From positions 6,308,168 through 6,372,167 of the forward strand of contig CAADRB010000001.1 of the NCBI GenBank assembly GCA_900708905.1: DNA of 64,000 nt. Reading direction: 5' to 3'. The translations under genes and the position numbers were made by a program. Every line of letters begins with the position of its first letter. The first letter of the stretch is position 1. Shown in pieces: positions 49,034-61,964 of this stretch. The notes under the pieces were generated by a model. It worked only from the letters and a program-made list of their open reading frames with translations. It did no database searches and was not told the DNA's origin. This stretch comes from Hymenolepis diminuta. Its lineage: Eukaryota; Platyhelminthes; Cestoda; Cyclophyllidea; Hymenolepididae.

Positions 49034-50654
49034 GTGGCATAGGGGTTAAATTACCTGTCCGTTGATGTTCTTTAGCGCGTGTCCAGTGTCACGATTGTTT
49101 ATCTGCGCTGGCTGTTGTTATATGGAATACGATAGAGTGGAAGTTTCTCATAAGTGTGGCTCTTAGATATCTTTCCTTTATTGAAGTCATGCGCTTTGAA
49201 CGCTTTTTATGATTGTCTGGGGAGCAACTTGTGTTTGTGTTCATTTCAGGTTTGCTATTTGGTGTTTATCTTATTGGGCAGGTAATAGTTATTTCCTGGG
49301 CCTGCGCATCCCAGATTTTCTAAATCCGAACAGTGGTTTTTGTGACATATTTCTGATGTTCCTGATCTTCTGACGTCTATTGCTGTATTTGATAAGACAC
49401 GTGGGGAATTGACGCCCGTTAGAAGTTGCACCTACAGAAATCCTCTTTAGTTGTGTAGTAGTACTGGGTGAAGGATCTTGTAAATTTCTTACAAGGATAC
49501 GTTAATGAGGTGTTGAGAATGTTTCTTTTAAAGCACGTGCTTGATGTTAGATGGGGAACTAATACTCATTAAATTTCCTCTTTTGTCTGAGTGCCATAGA
49601 GGAAGAAGGTCTTGTAATTGTTTTGGAGACAGTCCGTGACCACAAAACATTTAGATTTTCTGCTGAGCCTTTGTAACAATGACGTTCCTAAAGCGTATCG
49701 GATCGATCGACTGTGTGGTCGAGCTTATTGCTATGTCAGTCCATGCATAATCCGAATGTGAATGCCCAGTTTGTTTAGGCCGTTCTAATTTGCAATATAC
49801 AAAATATGTTTAAATGAGTTGATTGGAATGCATAATTCATCACTCTACCTTTTAGATCAAGGGAGTGTAATTATACAAAAATGCTTGAACGAGAGGGATT
49901 GACCAAACTAGGATAACATTAATAGAGATGGCAGTATTTGCCAACAAATGGGACATTAAGAAGTAGCATTAAAGTAAATTGATCGAATTGAGGTATTTTC
50001 CACACTTCATTATTGTGGATCATTAGTTTTTTAAGTGGAGATGAACTTTCTAGACTGGCATCAACCAAAGAATGTGTGGACTTCCGTAAAACCATGGTAA
50101 TCTAACTGCGAAATCATTGGCGTGGGATAAAGCTGTAATTAGTTGGCTCATGATATTTCTAATTCACTGCATTAGATATATGAATTAACTATAATTCAAA
50201 TGATTGTAACCGCAACTGACAAATTCACTTTTAAATATTAGTTATATGAGGTATAAAGATATGCTCAAACTCACTTTTACTTGAACGAGAAACTCAAATT
50301 TCTCTACTCATTTATAGATTAGGCATAGCAAGTCTGATGGATAAATCAAATGACTGAATTTGAATGGATTGATAAAATCCAATCCGACAATATAACAATG
50401 ATGCAATTAGGAGTGAGATTAACCGATATCACAATGTACTGGACATACGAGATCAGTTATACATAAGAATAGATATTACAACTGTAAATGTCAGTAATAT
50501 TTATCGATTTGTTCCATAATGCAAGACGGATTTCGATTTAATATCCCTAATATTATGATATCTGAAATACATAATGTAATTTAAATAACTCAGCTAGTAA
50601 TCCTTTAGGTTGCTTTAATAGAAATTGTGATCAAATTCCAGTTGTTTTCATTAT

Positions 50655-50704
50655 NNNNNNNNNNNNNNNNNNNNNNNNNNNNNNNNNNNNNNNNNNNNNN
50701 NNNN
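50655..50704. other. Assembly gap (50 N)
   Basis: A round 50-N run directly before a TG repeat, probably a placeholder where the microsatellite could not be assembled. The true length is unknown. Confidence 0.9.
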
Positions 50705-50705
50705 T

Positions 50706-50730
50706 ATGTGTGTGTGTGTGTGTGTGCGTG
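50706..50730. repeat. (TG)n microsatellite
   Basis: About a dozen TG units with one TGCG interruption, truncated on the left by the N gap, so the array is probably longer than shown. Confidence 0.9.
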
Positions 50731-51094
50731 TCATCACAGATTGATTGTTCTCTTTGGATTTTCCACATGGCTGCGATCAACTTAGTGGTATCATCAATAT
50801 AGCTACAATAGATTAATAATAGATGTTTAGTGAATTCTAAACAAAGTATCTCAGATGTCGAAAATTTTAGAGATATTGTTTGATTAGTTTCGATTAACCA
50901 AAAATTCTAACTACTTTTAAGGTCATTAAATTAATCCACGTAGGTCATTTGAGGCCCTTTCGTATGTGGGGCATAGTTGTGCTGTTTGCAGGTACATTGT
51001 AGTTGGGCTTATCATACAACTATTAAAGTTTAATGCACTGACACGTAAAACTTTCTCTTAATTGAAATTATGACATTTCGATAGTCTTTTACTT

Positions 51095-51106
51095 CAAAAC
51101 TTACAG
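51095..51106 (+). promoter_or_regulatory. Splice acceptor 3 nt upstream of the MPI ATG
   Basis: AAAACTTACAG ends at 51106 and the ATG starts at 51110. It is either a 5'-UTR intron end or a spliced-leader acceptor, as for the scramblase and ELYS genes. Confidence 0.5.
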
Positions 51107-51109
51107 ACA

Positions 51110-54100
51110 ATGCAAAGACTCAAGTGCATATCACAAGTCTATGATTGGGGCAAAGTAGGTAATGCAAGCAAAGTTTATCAGCTGCAAGTTTCTTCTAAAA
51201 ATCCTGACGAATTCAATTCTGAGCGTTCGTATGCCGAACTATGGATGGGAATTCACCCTTCTGGGCCCTCCGTTCTTTGGAATAATCACTCAGTCTCACT
51301 AGATGCTTATATCAGAGAACATCCTGAATATTTGGGGACACCTTGTGTGAATAATTTTGGGCAGCAACTACCATTTCTCTTCAAAGTTCTCTCCGTTGCT
51401 AAAGCACTCTCAATTCAAGCGCATCCTGACAAAGTACGGTTAAAATATATGTGGTGTGATTTGGATTATTTAAGTTAATTGCATTGACATTTAAAGGTTT
51501 TATATTTATTATAATCATTAGAATGTAATTTTAAACTGATACTTATTTCCCTAACTTTTCAGTTATCTTCTTAGTTGATATTGAGGAGTTAGATTTGGTT
51601 TTCGTTTGATTATTATTTTTCTTTTAGAAATTAGCCGAGAAATTGCATGCCGATCGGCCAGATATCTATAAGGATGATAACCATAAGCCAGAGATGGCTA
51701 TTGCCTTAACTCCTTTTGAAGCGCTAATCGGATTTAGACCTCTTGTACAAATTCGAGCATTTATTACTCGTAAGTCACACTTTACCGTAAATAAAAATGA
51801 GGTGAAACAAGTTCTCATTTCCATTTTATTAAAAAATTGGCCAGCTATAGTTCTATTTGAAGTTACCAGTCGGACAAGCAGATATATGATTTACAATATT
51901 ACATTTGTTGGACTTAGAAGGGAGTGTAATTGAGGGATCTCGCTTTCGAGATGTAAATATTTCCTCTAACTTTGGGTAATGCCTCTGTCTTTTAAACTTC
52001 CTAGTTTCGATGCGTTTAAAGTGAACAAATTTGGTTGAAGTTTAACTTTGAACGATAAATCAAAAGAACGAAAATTTGCACTCTACCGTTTCATTGTATT
52101 TGCGTATGTTCCGAATCTTCTCTATTTCATTTGATTGCGGATAAATTGTTCTTGTGAAACTTTGCAATTTTATAAAATAAGATGGTGACGCCAGTCTTAT
52201 CCTCACGGTACAGGGCAGTTATTGTTATTAAATTAACAGCATTCAGTGTAAATAATTAATACTTTTTAACAGTTCATTTAATCGTTAAATATATATTCTG
52301 ACAATTTAATTATCGGTTTTTGAGCTTTTTATGGAAACTGAATTGGCTTCGTCATCCGCGATAGCTGACAACTTTTTATCTGATAAAGAAACCCCCAAAT
52401 AGATCATCCGGTAACTCTGTTTGCTTACAGGTTTCATTTTATAAGTTTGCAATTATTTAACCCATCTAGAATCATCATAATCATGTACAAATCTTAATTA
52501 TCCACATTTGATCAATCAATCAAGCAGGTTCAGTCATTTAGTCATTGTTGAGAATAACGATGCAGCTTAGTTCACAATACTTTCAGAGAGTAAAAAGGAA
52601 CAAGGAAATGTACTATTTTTCAGAGATTTATTACCATGTTCTCGACGTAAGTTTACCGTTCATGTATTTTACTGATAAAGTCAAAGATGAATAAGGAGAA
52701 AATGTATTTTTTAAGGAAACGAAAATTTTTGTAGTTAAAAATGGTAAGGGAAACTGCAGTGAAGAGGGCAAGTGGACGTTTATTTAATAAGGCGATTTCG
52801 GTTCATGCTGTCGTGCCCGAACGTTCGTCCAGAAAGCACATGGTTCAGTAATGACAAAATTAGATCCCCTATTATTACTCAACTACTAATTAATAGAGAT
52901 ATACCACGCTAGTTTGTACGTCCACTTAAAATATTGTCGCTGTCTGGATGAGCAGGAATTAATTGAATTTAACAATTCCACTTTTCATTAGATTATAATA
53001 CTTACACGTAATGAAGTTATCTTCACATTTTGACTTTTTTTCAAAAGTTGTTGAATTCTAACCTATCATTAAGATTGCACAATAATTAATAGTATTATTA
53101 AAGTAATTTTGATTTTGCAATTCCAATAGCATAGAAATTTAAGAGTGTCTTCAATCCCCCATGGCATATTATTGTGTTATCTTCATTGTCATTAGGGAAG
53201 GGTTCAGAATGTATAGGCGGGAGTAGCCTTTCGAAGTATAAATGACGTGGTTAAATGCACAGTTGGAATATGTTAAGGAATTCTATTGGCTGAAACTTAA
53301 ACAAATAAGAAGTGATTACGCACGGACATTGCATTATGGGCAAAGATATTTAACAGAGAGAGTGGGTGCAAACCACGGAAATTTTCCTTGGCATCCTCTT
53401 GACAGCCTCATTCCATTGTCTTCAATTACCATGGATTGGTGAAGATTGTTTATGTGCTGTTTGATGGGCAGGTACATTAACAGATTTTAAAAGCATCCTG
53501 AAAATGTTTTATTGATTATCAATCTCAAATGCGCTTTTTTCTATATTTTACTTCACGTTGATATCCTTTTTCTTATATATCAATGGCACAGGGGTTTGTT
53601 ATGCCTGATAGCAAAGTTCGAGGCCTGTTTTGTCACGTTCCATAATTGGAATGGCTATTAGAAGTATATTTGGAAGGAATGCTGAAATTTTATCAATGAC
53701 AACATGGGGTTCTAACTCGCAACCTGTATTTTTTATTTGCTTTAGAGTAGTCACTCCATTTTCTCAAATAATTTCAGATCTTGTTAGCACATTCTTTTGA
53801 CTTATCCAAGATCCTCTCTTTGTTTATTTACCTTGACCAGTGTATGATTCTTTCTGTACGTACTAAGGCACCAAAGCGTGTTTACCTTTATAAATACTTT
53901 ATAAACTTGAAGTAGTGTTTGGGTTGATTCATTTATTCTATTTTTCCACATTACAGAGCAAAATGTTTTCCAAATTTTAATCATGGTGAAACATTCAAAC
54001 ACGTTGGGAGTGAAGATAATTCAGTTTTAATGGAGAGTAGGGGCGGTAGAGCTGATAGCCAGGGAATCAGAAGAGTCATACTTCATCTGGGCTCCAGAAT

Positions 54101-57100
54101 AAATAGAACAAATACTTTTTCAATTCGAAATTTGATCAGACCTGTCCCTTCTTTTGTTATCTTCACATATAAATTTGGTAACCTGATTTCATATAATTTC
54201 ACGTTGTTTTTGTAGCAAGCAACTACTGGATAAAGGAGTTTACCAGTTAGCAAATCATCTTTGGGTTTGTGGTGATCGATCTGCCAGTGCCATTTCATTT
54301 CGCTTTCCTTTGCAGACTCGATGGCACATGTCTTTTAGTTGTGGCTAATGTTGGATAATGCGAAGGATATAACTACTGATATAACTCATCACCTAAGTTT
54401 CGCCTTCTTTCTCGCTGAGCACCTATTTGGCATCAAAATGCAACTGTTTTAACTGGATCTTTGTATGTAAAGATTTGGAGTTATCTTCTTTTGCTTTATG
54501 GCATTTTTGTGGCACATTGTCTGGTAATTAATCCTTTCTATGAAAATTTATCCATAGACTTAATCTTTGCTTACCATCGCGCTTTATAAGTAAACTATCT
54601 ATCCCACTACAATGTAACAAATAAATCAAAGTAGCTCGTAAACGATGTGAGAGTTTTGTCATTTTCGGATAAATCCTGATTTTTGATTTCTCATATGGGT
54701 TAAATATTTCGTCTGTTGTTCGCTTCCGATGAGAGACTTTCCTATACAAATCAGGCACAATTAGTCTGCATGAAAGGAAGTAAATTCCGTAAATCATCAA
54801 GAAAATCCTGCTTGAGGTTGTGACGGTACGCGATTTTCGCTTCTTAGTGCTAAATAGTATGGTCACAGTAATAAGATGGTAATCGATAGTCTGAAATGAC
54901 TAAAGACTCACCTCATAGTCGCTGAACTACCAGCCCCAATGTACCCAGGATAAGAAGTCGTTGATTAAATGCCTTGATTTTCATAATAAGCAGGACGTAT
55001 ATCAGCAAATTACGAGCAAAAATCGGTACAATGGGAATTATTGTTAAGTATGAGATTGTAAAGAAAGGAATGCCGGGACAATACTTCTAAAGGGGGGATT
55101 CATTTAGGTGACCAAAATTCCACCTCCAAAGATAAACTCTATAAGGTGCTTTACAATAATTGCTTGCAATTGATGTCGAACTAATGGGCTACTTCCATTG
55201 ATGGTTATCCAAAGAATGTTTGAATGAAGTTTTAAATAAAACTAGTTTTCATTGCGATGGCAAATGTAGTTGAATAAATACAGAATGTCGGGTGATTATT
55301 TGGCACGTTAGTGATTCGTTAGTAACTCAGGGATCATAGTAGGTGGTCTCTAAAGTATTTTGAAAGCTTGTTTCTCCTTTAGACCTTTCCGAATTGGCCG
55401 AATTGACGTCAAATCCTTCAGAGGTCTCGAAAGAAGAAACAATCAGAAGTCTCTACTCCCATTTAATGCACTCTAGTTCGGAGAAAGTTGAAGCTGCTAT
55501 CAACTCGCTGGTTGAGAAATTCACTCAGTCATCTGGCTCAAACCTAAAAGATATTGAGGATGTGGATAGTAGCAGCGTTGTGGAATTGTTTCTTCGTCTA
55601 AATCAACAATTTCCTGGCGATGTTGGCTGTCTTAGTGTCTTCTTTTTCAATTACATCAAAATGAAACCTGGGGAAGCAATATTCTTGAAGGTGCGCTAGT
55701 ATTTTCTTCACATAGCTATAATGGCCTATATTATCTCCAATTCTCCTCGATGGTTATTATTAACAGTTTAATGTAATTCCAGCTAACAACCCCGAAATAT
55801 CCATAAAGTAGCAGTAGAGAGGGAAACTGTTCAGTGTGAAAGGTTATCTATTAATCTGGGAAAACAATTTTATAATTGAATCCTATTTTCAGTATTAAAA
55901 GGGGAAAGTATAGAGTAAATTTTAATATCGTCGAGGAAAGTGTATTTATTTGCATATTTTCATTTTCTGCTTGATATAATCTTAAACTAATCTGGCAAAA
56001 TCTGCAGTGTAAAAAACCACGATATCAAAACATATCCACGTTCGTTATGAGTTTTTAAAACTTGTGTTGATGATAACACTATAGAGGAAATAGCAACCAG
56101 CAAGAAGGAATAAAAAAAGGGGAAGTTATTAAATTCAATGCTGGAACATAAAACAGTGCAGAGCAAGAAGAAGTTTGAGTAAACATAAAATTTAAGTTGC
56201 ACAAATTACAGAGTTAAATATTCGAGTGGAAGTCAGAACGTTAAGTTAAATTTTAGGTAAAAAAGTACGAATTTTGATCCCTCAAATATTCGACCGTTTG
56301 TCGTTACAATATTAGGATCGACTACAAGGTCCATGTTCTATTGAGCGAATTGCGCATAATTATGAAACTGATCATATCAGGACAGAGATATAATGCTTGG
56401 CATATAAATGAGTTTTTTGCTAACAAGTTTTGTTCAAATTATAATTCTTGAACGTCATGGAAATGAACTTGCCAAAGTGATAAATGATAAACACGTAACA
56501 GTATTTCTACTTAGTAATTTTAGTAGCATGTTTTAAAATTGAAATAGGCGAATACACCACATGCCTATCTTTCTGGTGATTGTGTGGAGTGTATGGCCAA
56601 TTCGGACAATGTGGTACGAGCTGGTTTAACGCCAAAGTTCAAGGATGTTGAGCGGCTATTAGATATGCTGGAATATGAGGCACCAAAAGAACCTTCTAAT
56701 CTTCGATTCTCTCCTATTTCTCCACCGAAGACATCAACACCTGTAGGAGTGAAACTTGAATCCTTCGTTCCTCCAGTTTCTGAGTTCGCAGTGGATACGA
56801 TTCAGGTACGATAAGTTTTCCTCCTGAAATATTTTTTCTGATATTATGACTCATCTATAATCTTGACAGCGATTCTGGGTAATGGTTTAAGGAAATAAAA
56901 AACTAAAAATCTATTTCGCCCCACAATTGAATAAAAAACACTTGTGAAAGTTGATCTTCCATGTTTGACGGTGATACCTCAGAATCTATTAGTGCGTTTG
57001 CCTGCAGTTTCTTAAATCGGATACTTTGAAGTACATACGATGACTCAAGTCTGCTCATTCTAATCGCCTCAAATTGACTCACAGGAAGCAAAATCTGACA

Positions 57101-57910
57101 ACTCTATGAGTACTTTATTTAGTCCTTTCACACACGCTGAGTAGACGTTCATATAAAGTCATTTTCTACTCACTTTTCCTACTATTCGATCTCCTCGTTC
57201 CTCTATTATCCTTCAATACTAGTGTTCGAACTTAACTCCTAGCTTTCTGATTTTGGGGCTGTTCTATCCTGTTAGCTTTATGAAGCTTATTATATAAGTG
57301 GGGGGATAGATCTAGCCTTACTTGGTCGGATTCTTAAAGCGGCTTTACTATTGAGGTCAGTGCTACTTTAGTTTCCTGGTGTTTCGAATGACCGTTCTTA
57401 TAGTTGTCCTAGGATCCGCTTTATCATGCATCCCATGCATTCAACATCTTTGCAATAGAATAACTGGTCTCTCAACCTGGTGTTGGCATGTCCTCGAACA
57501 TTTAAATCTCTTGAAGCCTTAATATATAATAATTAACTTTCACATACTTTGTGCTTATTTAACTTCTGTATTTTATTCTTGTTATTTTAGTTCGATAAAG
57601 AAAGTAGAGAATTTAGCCTTCCTCCAGTTCCTACAGCCAGCATTCTTCTTCTCATTCATGGTGAGGGAGTCATAAAGACTATAACGCCGGGTCAAGCCAT
57701 TTCAGAAGAATTGTGAGTCTGAGTTTGTACTCTTTAAATCGCGAATTTCTTATAATCGAAGAATTTATTTTCACCATATTTAATTTTAGCAAATTTGGAC
57801 CCGGTCATGTCTACTTTGTGCCCGCGGACATGAAAGTGAATCTGACTTCGAAGCGCAGTGACACTCACTGGTCGCTCAACGCTTTCCGTGCCTACGTCAA
57901 TTTGAGTTGA
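51110..57910 (+). CDS. MPI: Mannose-6-phosphate isomerase (phosphomannose isomerase, type I)
   Basis: Zn-dependent cytosolic enzyme interconverting fructose-6-P and mannose-6-P, feeding GDP-mannose and N-glycan/GPI synthesis. Exons: 51110-51433, 51628-51769, 55383-55690, 56548-56805, 57591-57712, 57790-57910; phases 0, 1, 0, 0, 2 all match, giving 424 aa (human MPI 423). Zinc ligands are visible as Q103 and H105 in SIQAHPDK, E130 in [13 protein letters not shown] and H263 in ANTPHAY. The catalytic Arg is R282 in [25 protein letters not shown] and PFLFKVLSV are also family blocks. The C-terminal cupin-like domain is present, so the model looks complete and functional. Intron 2 is 3.6 kb; equal total length to human argues that no exon was missed in it. 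Confidence 0.98.
51770..55382 (+). other. MPI intron 2 (3.6 kb)
   Basis: AT-rich intron. The short open frames on both strands in it show no recognisable similarity. The flanking exons join in phase 1, and the assembled protein has normal length, so no exon is expected here. Confidence 0.75.
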
Positions 57911-58002
57911 ATCTTTCAGCTACATTACTTATAATTTAATCTCCTGCTACTTGATTGGTTTCAATAGAGTTATTTTTAAAACCTATGTACAATCTCTGTT
58001 GA

Positions 58003-58008
58003 ATTAAA
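58003..58008 (+). terminator. Possible MPI polyadenylation signal ATTAAA
   Basis: ATTAAA about 93 nt after the stop codon; no canonical AATAAA lies nearer. Confidence 0.4.
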
Positions 58009-61000
58009 GGGTTTCAGTTTGTCGCAAAAATCAGAACATATTTAAATGGGATTTTATAATCTTTATCGAGGATAAAATCTAATTATTTTTTGTTTTATCT
58101 ATCGATTGAGGTTATAAGCGTCGTGTTCAATAATCTAATCAAATCGTCCAAAATAGAGTAACTACTGATCTACTTTATTCAATCCAGGTCTAGGGACTAT
58201 TGTGGGCCGACAAAATAGTGGGCGGGTTTATAATAGCATTAAATCCCGTTGGTAGAACTACTACTTTGGAAACCTGCCCATCTCCCTACAGAACTAATGA
58301 TCTTCATAAGGGCTAACGAGATACAACAGCCTTTCCTAAATCACAAGACCAAAAGTTTAATCGAATTATGAGTGCATTGAAGAATGTGAAGACGTGAAAG
58401 AGGGAGGAGGAAAAGTGGGGAACAAGCGTCTTCGTTGGGCGACTGTAAAAGGAGGTCTTGTTAGAGATCTAACGTAAGAACCGTTTTCTAAATATATATT
58501 TGTTAAAAGGCATAAATATGCCAATTTAGAATGAAAGAGCATTAAGATCTATAAGAAAGTTAAAGGTAGGCATTAAAGGGTACATCTTGCCATAATGGCC
58601 ACTACTCTATCTATAAGCATGGAAAATGAAGATGAGTATATCTTATCTTTTGGTCTTTGTTGTCTTTTTTTGCGTCCATGTTGGCCGGATTGGTTTGATT
58701 GCTGACAAATGCTCCTGAAATGGCTGGGGAGATTGTTAGCTTAGCCAGCTTCCAATCCTTCAATTACAACTTGCCTAATGGCTTAAAGCACACTAACTGG
58801 CATGTTAATCTGACGAATAACCTATAAAACTCATCACCTGACGATTAAGACAGCGCAAGAATAAGAGTCTAAATGAGCGGTCGATAGAAGGCTATATATT
58901 CGTTAGCTTTTGAATGTTAGGGGAGTAAGGCTCTTAATAAATAAAATTTCTACTTAAAAATAGACTAATACATTGAGTGATCATACGTAAGTATAAATAG
59001 TGCGGTCCAAACAATCATTGTGCAAAGGTAGATCTCCTGGGCACTTGGAAATTTTCGCAACGTAACTAAGGTAAGGAATAAGTATTTAGAACATTGAAAA
59101 AGTAGCATTTAATTCCATAGGGGATCATTTCTGAAAATTTACGATTGTTTGGAAGAGACTGTTTGGTTTCAACCGATGATATAACGATTAGCTACAAATC
59201 GTAGGGATAAGTAATTTCGCGTGAAAGAATAGTACGGAGCTCAGGAATAAAGAATTTTCAGCTATCTCACTTCTCCCTAAGCCTGTAAACTGCTGACTAT
59301 CATGTAAGACTATTTTACCTTCTAAACTCTTGGGAGGAAAAAAACGGTTTGAAGTGTGAAGTCCAACCAGCATGATCAGAATAATCGGTCAATTAGCCCT
59401 AAACATCGTCGACAAGCATTTACTACATTCTAAATTTGAATTTTGAAACATGAATTACTCACTTAGTAAACATTGCAGAATCAAAATGCAAAAATTAAAT
59501 GAAATAATATTCTGATACCTTGACGTTCCACTCAGTATCGTTTGTTCCCCTCCCCTTTATCATCTGTTAGGCTTTCTGCTAATCGGTTTCAGTCGCTTGG
59601 CGCAGTTAAAAATTGTAAAACTTCCGTGTTAGTATGGGCTATAGTATGATACCACATCTGAGTTCTGACTAATCGCTGGCATGGTCGGCGAAAGCATAAT
59701 GTGCACGCTCTTAATAAGAATAAACAATCAGGAGCAAACTAGAAAGATCGGAGTTATTATGTTTAAATGTCTGGAAGGGAACCTTTGACATCCAACTTTT
59801 GATTAATACAATGATAACCTTTGTGTTTGATTATTTTTCGCAACGAGAGGAAAATTACAAGTAATTAATTCATTTATGCATAATATACCAATCGCTAACT
59901 AGGTTATTGTGGTAAAACGTGTAAATATATTTTATTTTTGGCTTATTATCGCCAAAATGATGTTTCATTTATGGGATTTCATTATTACAGACGCACTCAG
60001 GTTTGTTCAGGTGTCCTCTCCCAATTATGATCTTTCTAGCTTAATACTGTGACAGCTCGATACAGTATAAACCATATAGAGTACATCTGACTTGAGGAAG
60101 CTGCACATTAGGAAATATCGATGTTGGAGAGAAAAACTGATGATTCTGTTACCCTCCCAAACTTTGCGATCTTTAGCATCATAAGGGAGGAAATAGACAA
60201 GGGCAATTGCAAAACATTTGCATTTAACGAGAGCAGGGAGAATGTGCCGATCTCATAAGCTTTAAAAGGAGAAGTGTCAATATATTACAATGAAGTAAGA
60301 ATTTGAGGAATTAGATGAGGGAAATTGATAAACAGCTTGAATCGGAGGGTTGAAACATAGGAAAAATGGAACGAAGAAGGTAGAAAATAGGGTTAAATTG
60401 ATTAGTAAATATGGGAAAAGACTAATAGTAAAAAATCAGGGTGTGAAAGATCTGCATGCAGACCAAATGGGTTTATGATCATAGCTTATCATATCCTCAG
60501 AAATCCATGTGTAATTTTATGAAGGCATAACAGATAGAGAGGGAAGAAAATGCATAAAAAATAAAAAACCTCGTTCGGTGAAGCGGATAGAGGTAGATAT
60601 CGATACTAAGGGGTCACTTATGTAAGAAACGAAGACAAACATTGACGGTACTAGCCAGTGATGAAGATTCATGATGGCAGAGGTAAGAGATTTTAGAACA
60701 TTTGACATTGGTATGCATTTTAAATGTCTGGGTTGACGTGCAAGCCTTTTTCCTAGGACATCTTACCTCAAGATCATCAATAACCTTAGAAACACGAGAC
60801 AAGACTACGTTCTTTAATGAATACCTTGAAAATAATTGTTTCATTATGAGATAATTCTTAGAAGCGCATATTATTTCTCTCTCAGGGGAACCCCAATTTT
60901 GTATTTTCCATCTTAAAAAAAATTAAAAGGGAAGTCATCTGGGTTTGATAGTCTGCATGACGAAAAATGCAAATTAAACCAAAATAAAGGTTTAAATCGA

Positions 61001-61060
61001 GAGGTTTATGGTAATAAACCTTATTATCAACCAGGACCACATCGATCGAATAAGTCAAGT
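58009..61060. other. Intergenic region right of MPI
   Basis: No recognised gene. One exon-like segment on the minus strand at 60767-60824 is listed separately. The rest consists of short frames in AT-rich DNA. Confidence 0.55.
60767..60824 (-). CDS. Candidate exon of an unassigned minus-strand gene
   Basis: Minus strand: an acceptor-like TATTTTCAAG precedes 60824, and GAG|GTAAGA, a strong donor, follows at 60767. The frame between reads YSLKNVVLSRVSKVIDDLE (19 codons plus one leading base). It could belong with the segment at 61642-61932. Too short to identify. Confidence 0.25.
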
Positions 61061-61061
61061 C

Positions 61062-61320
61062 ACTCATGTCAGTTCGCAGGTGGCAGGCAAACCACCCAAC
61101 TTAGTAATAAGTAAATTAGGTTTATATGCAGAACATTTCTTCGTTAGACGTCAGTCATGTCTCGTCGTCGGTGTCTCGGCGTGGTGATCGACACCTGTTT
61201 AGGTATCTATGTACAAACGCGCAAACACACAACGGGACCGCCTGTGGACACTAGAGTGGAGATCATATCACCAGTCAATCATTTCTAATCGCCGGGTTTT
61301 GATAGACATTCGCTAGCTAT
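61062..61320. other. GC- and CpG-rich block of unknown nature
   Basis: Stands out from AT-rich flanks with many CpG (for example CGTCGTCGGTGTCTCGGCG) and short inverted pieces (CGACACC / GGTGTCG). A TATA-like TTTATATG lies inside. It begins TGTCAG and could end TAGACA, as LTRs do, but I see no primer-binding site or second copy. Possibilities are a repeat fragment, a solo LTR, or a promoter. Confidence 0.3.
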
Positions 61321-61396
61321 AGCTTTTACATTTGCATTGAATAGCACTTAAAGCTTGTCTCAGATAATTAACGTAGATATCTCCCAGATCAGCTGA

Positions 61397-61932
61397 TTAT
61401 GTTAATTTGGCCGATTTTTTCGCTGCAACCAGTTCAGTGAAGGAATTCATATGGATGAAATCTCCAAAAGTCACAATTTTCGTAGCAAATTCAACGTCAC
61501 CAGAGCAAAGCCAACTGTCTCTTGGACGTGATCTTTTTGCTAATAAGGGATGACCTTCATTATCAACGCTTACGTAGGTTAAAATGGGGAAAAAGGTAAA
61601 TTTACCTAAGTCCAAATTTTCAGGGCAAGATTCCCTTATTTTCATTTTACAAAAATGAGTATAGGATTTGGAATTAGAATCATGAATGAGTCAAGTTTTC
61701 CCTTCATATCGTTTAACACCGTCTCAACTAGATTCCACAAAATTAACATTCTATCTGAGGATCTCATTGGTACATATGAAAATGCTTGACCAGCCAAATG
61801 GGCCGCCATAGCATTTACTATTTCTGCACTTCCATTCAATCCACTTATATATTCCACAAATTCAGAAAGTCCATAATACTTTATTAGAATTACTCTTGGA
61901 TGAACTTTAACGTGATCTGCTTTGCTACGATT
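61397..61932 (-). CDS. Candidate coding segment(s) of an unassigned minus-strand gene
   Basis: After an acceptor (CTTACAG before 61932) an open frame of about 96 codons runs to a TGA at 61642. It reads KVHPRVILIKYYGLSEFVEY, then MAAHLAGQAFSYVPMRSSDR and ILWNLVETVLNDMKG, helical and protein-like. A second frame, offset by one register, follows to a stop at 61397 (contains TYVSVDNEGHPLLAKRS and ATKIVTFGDFIHMNS). No intron I tried joins the two in phase, so they may be separate exons, a frameshifted pseudogene, or partly chance. GTAAAATG after ATTTTT near 61650 is a possible donor. Family not recognised. Confidence 0.33.
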
Positions 61933-61964
61933 CTGTAAGCTGCTTTAAATCAGGTAGGATCATT

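Larger units (their letters stand above)
48516..51100. other. Intergenic region between RPL13 and MPI
   Basis: No gene recognised. The first ~1.2 kb (to about 49.8 kb) is conspicuously T- and G-rich on the plus strand, like the sense strand of introns in this window, and GC-richer than later DNA. A 76-codon frame at 48734-48964 has no recognisable similarity. From 49.8 kb on it is AT-rich. It contains a hairpin, an N gap and a TG microsatellite, listed separately. Confidence 0.6.

Noticed and set aside
54900..54945. tRNA-like 5' half on the minus strand
   Set aside because: No B box and no stems; too weak to add to the SINE set.
57120..57240. Possible third copy of the C/T-rich dispersed repeat
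   Set aside because: Only short C/T-rich matches, without the CACGCGCG core or ordered blocks.
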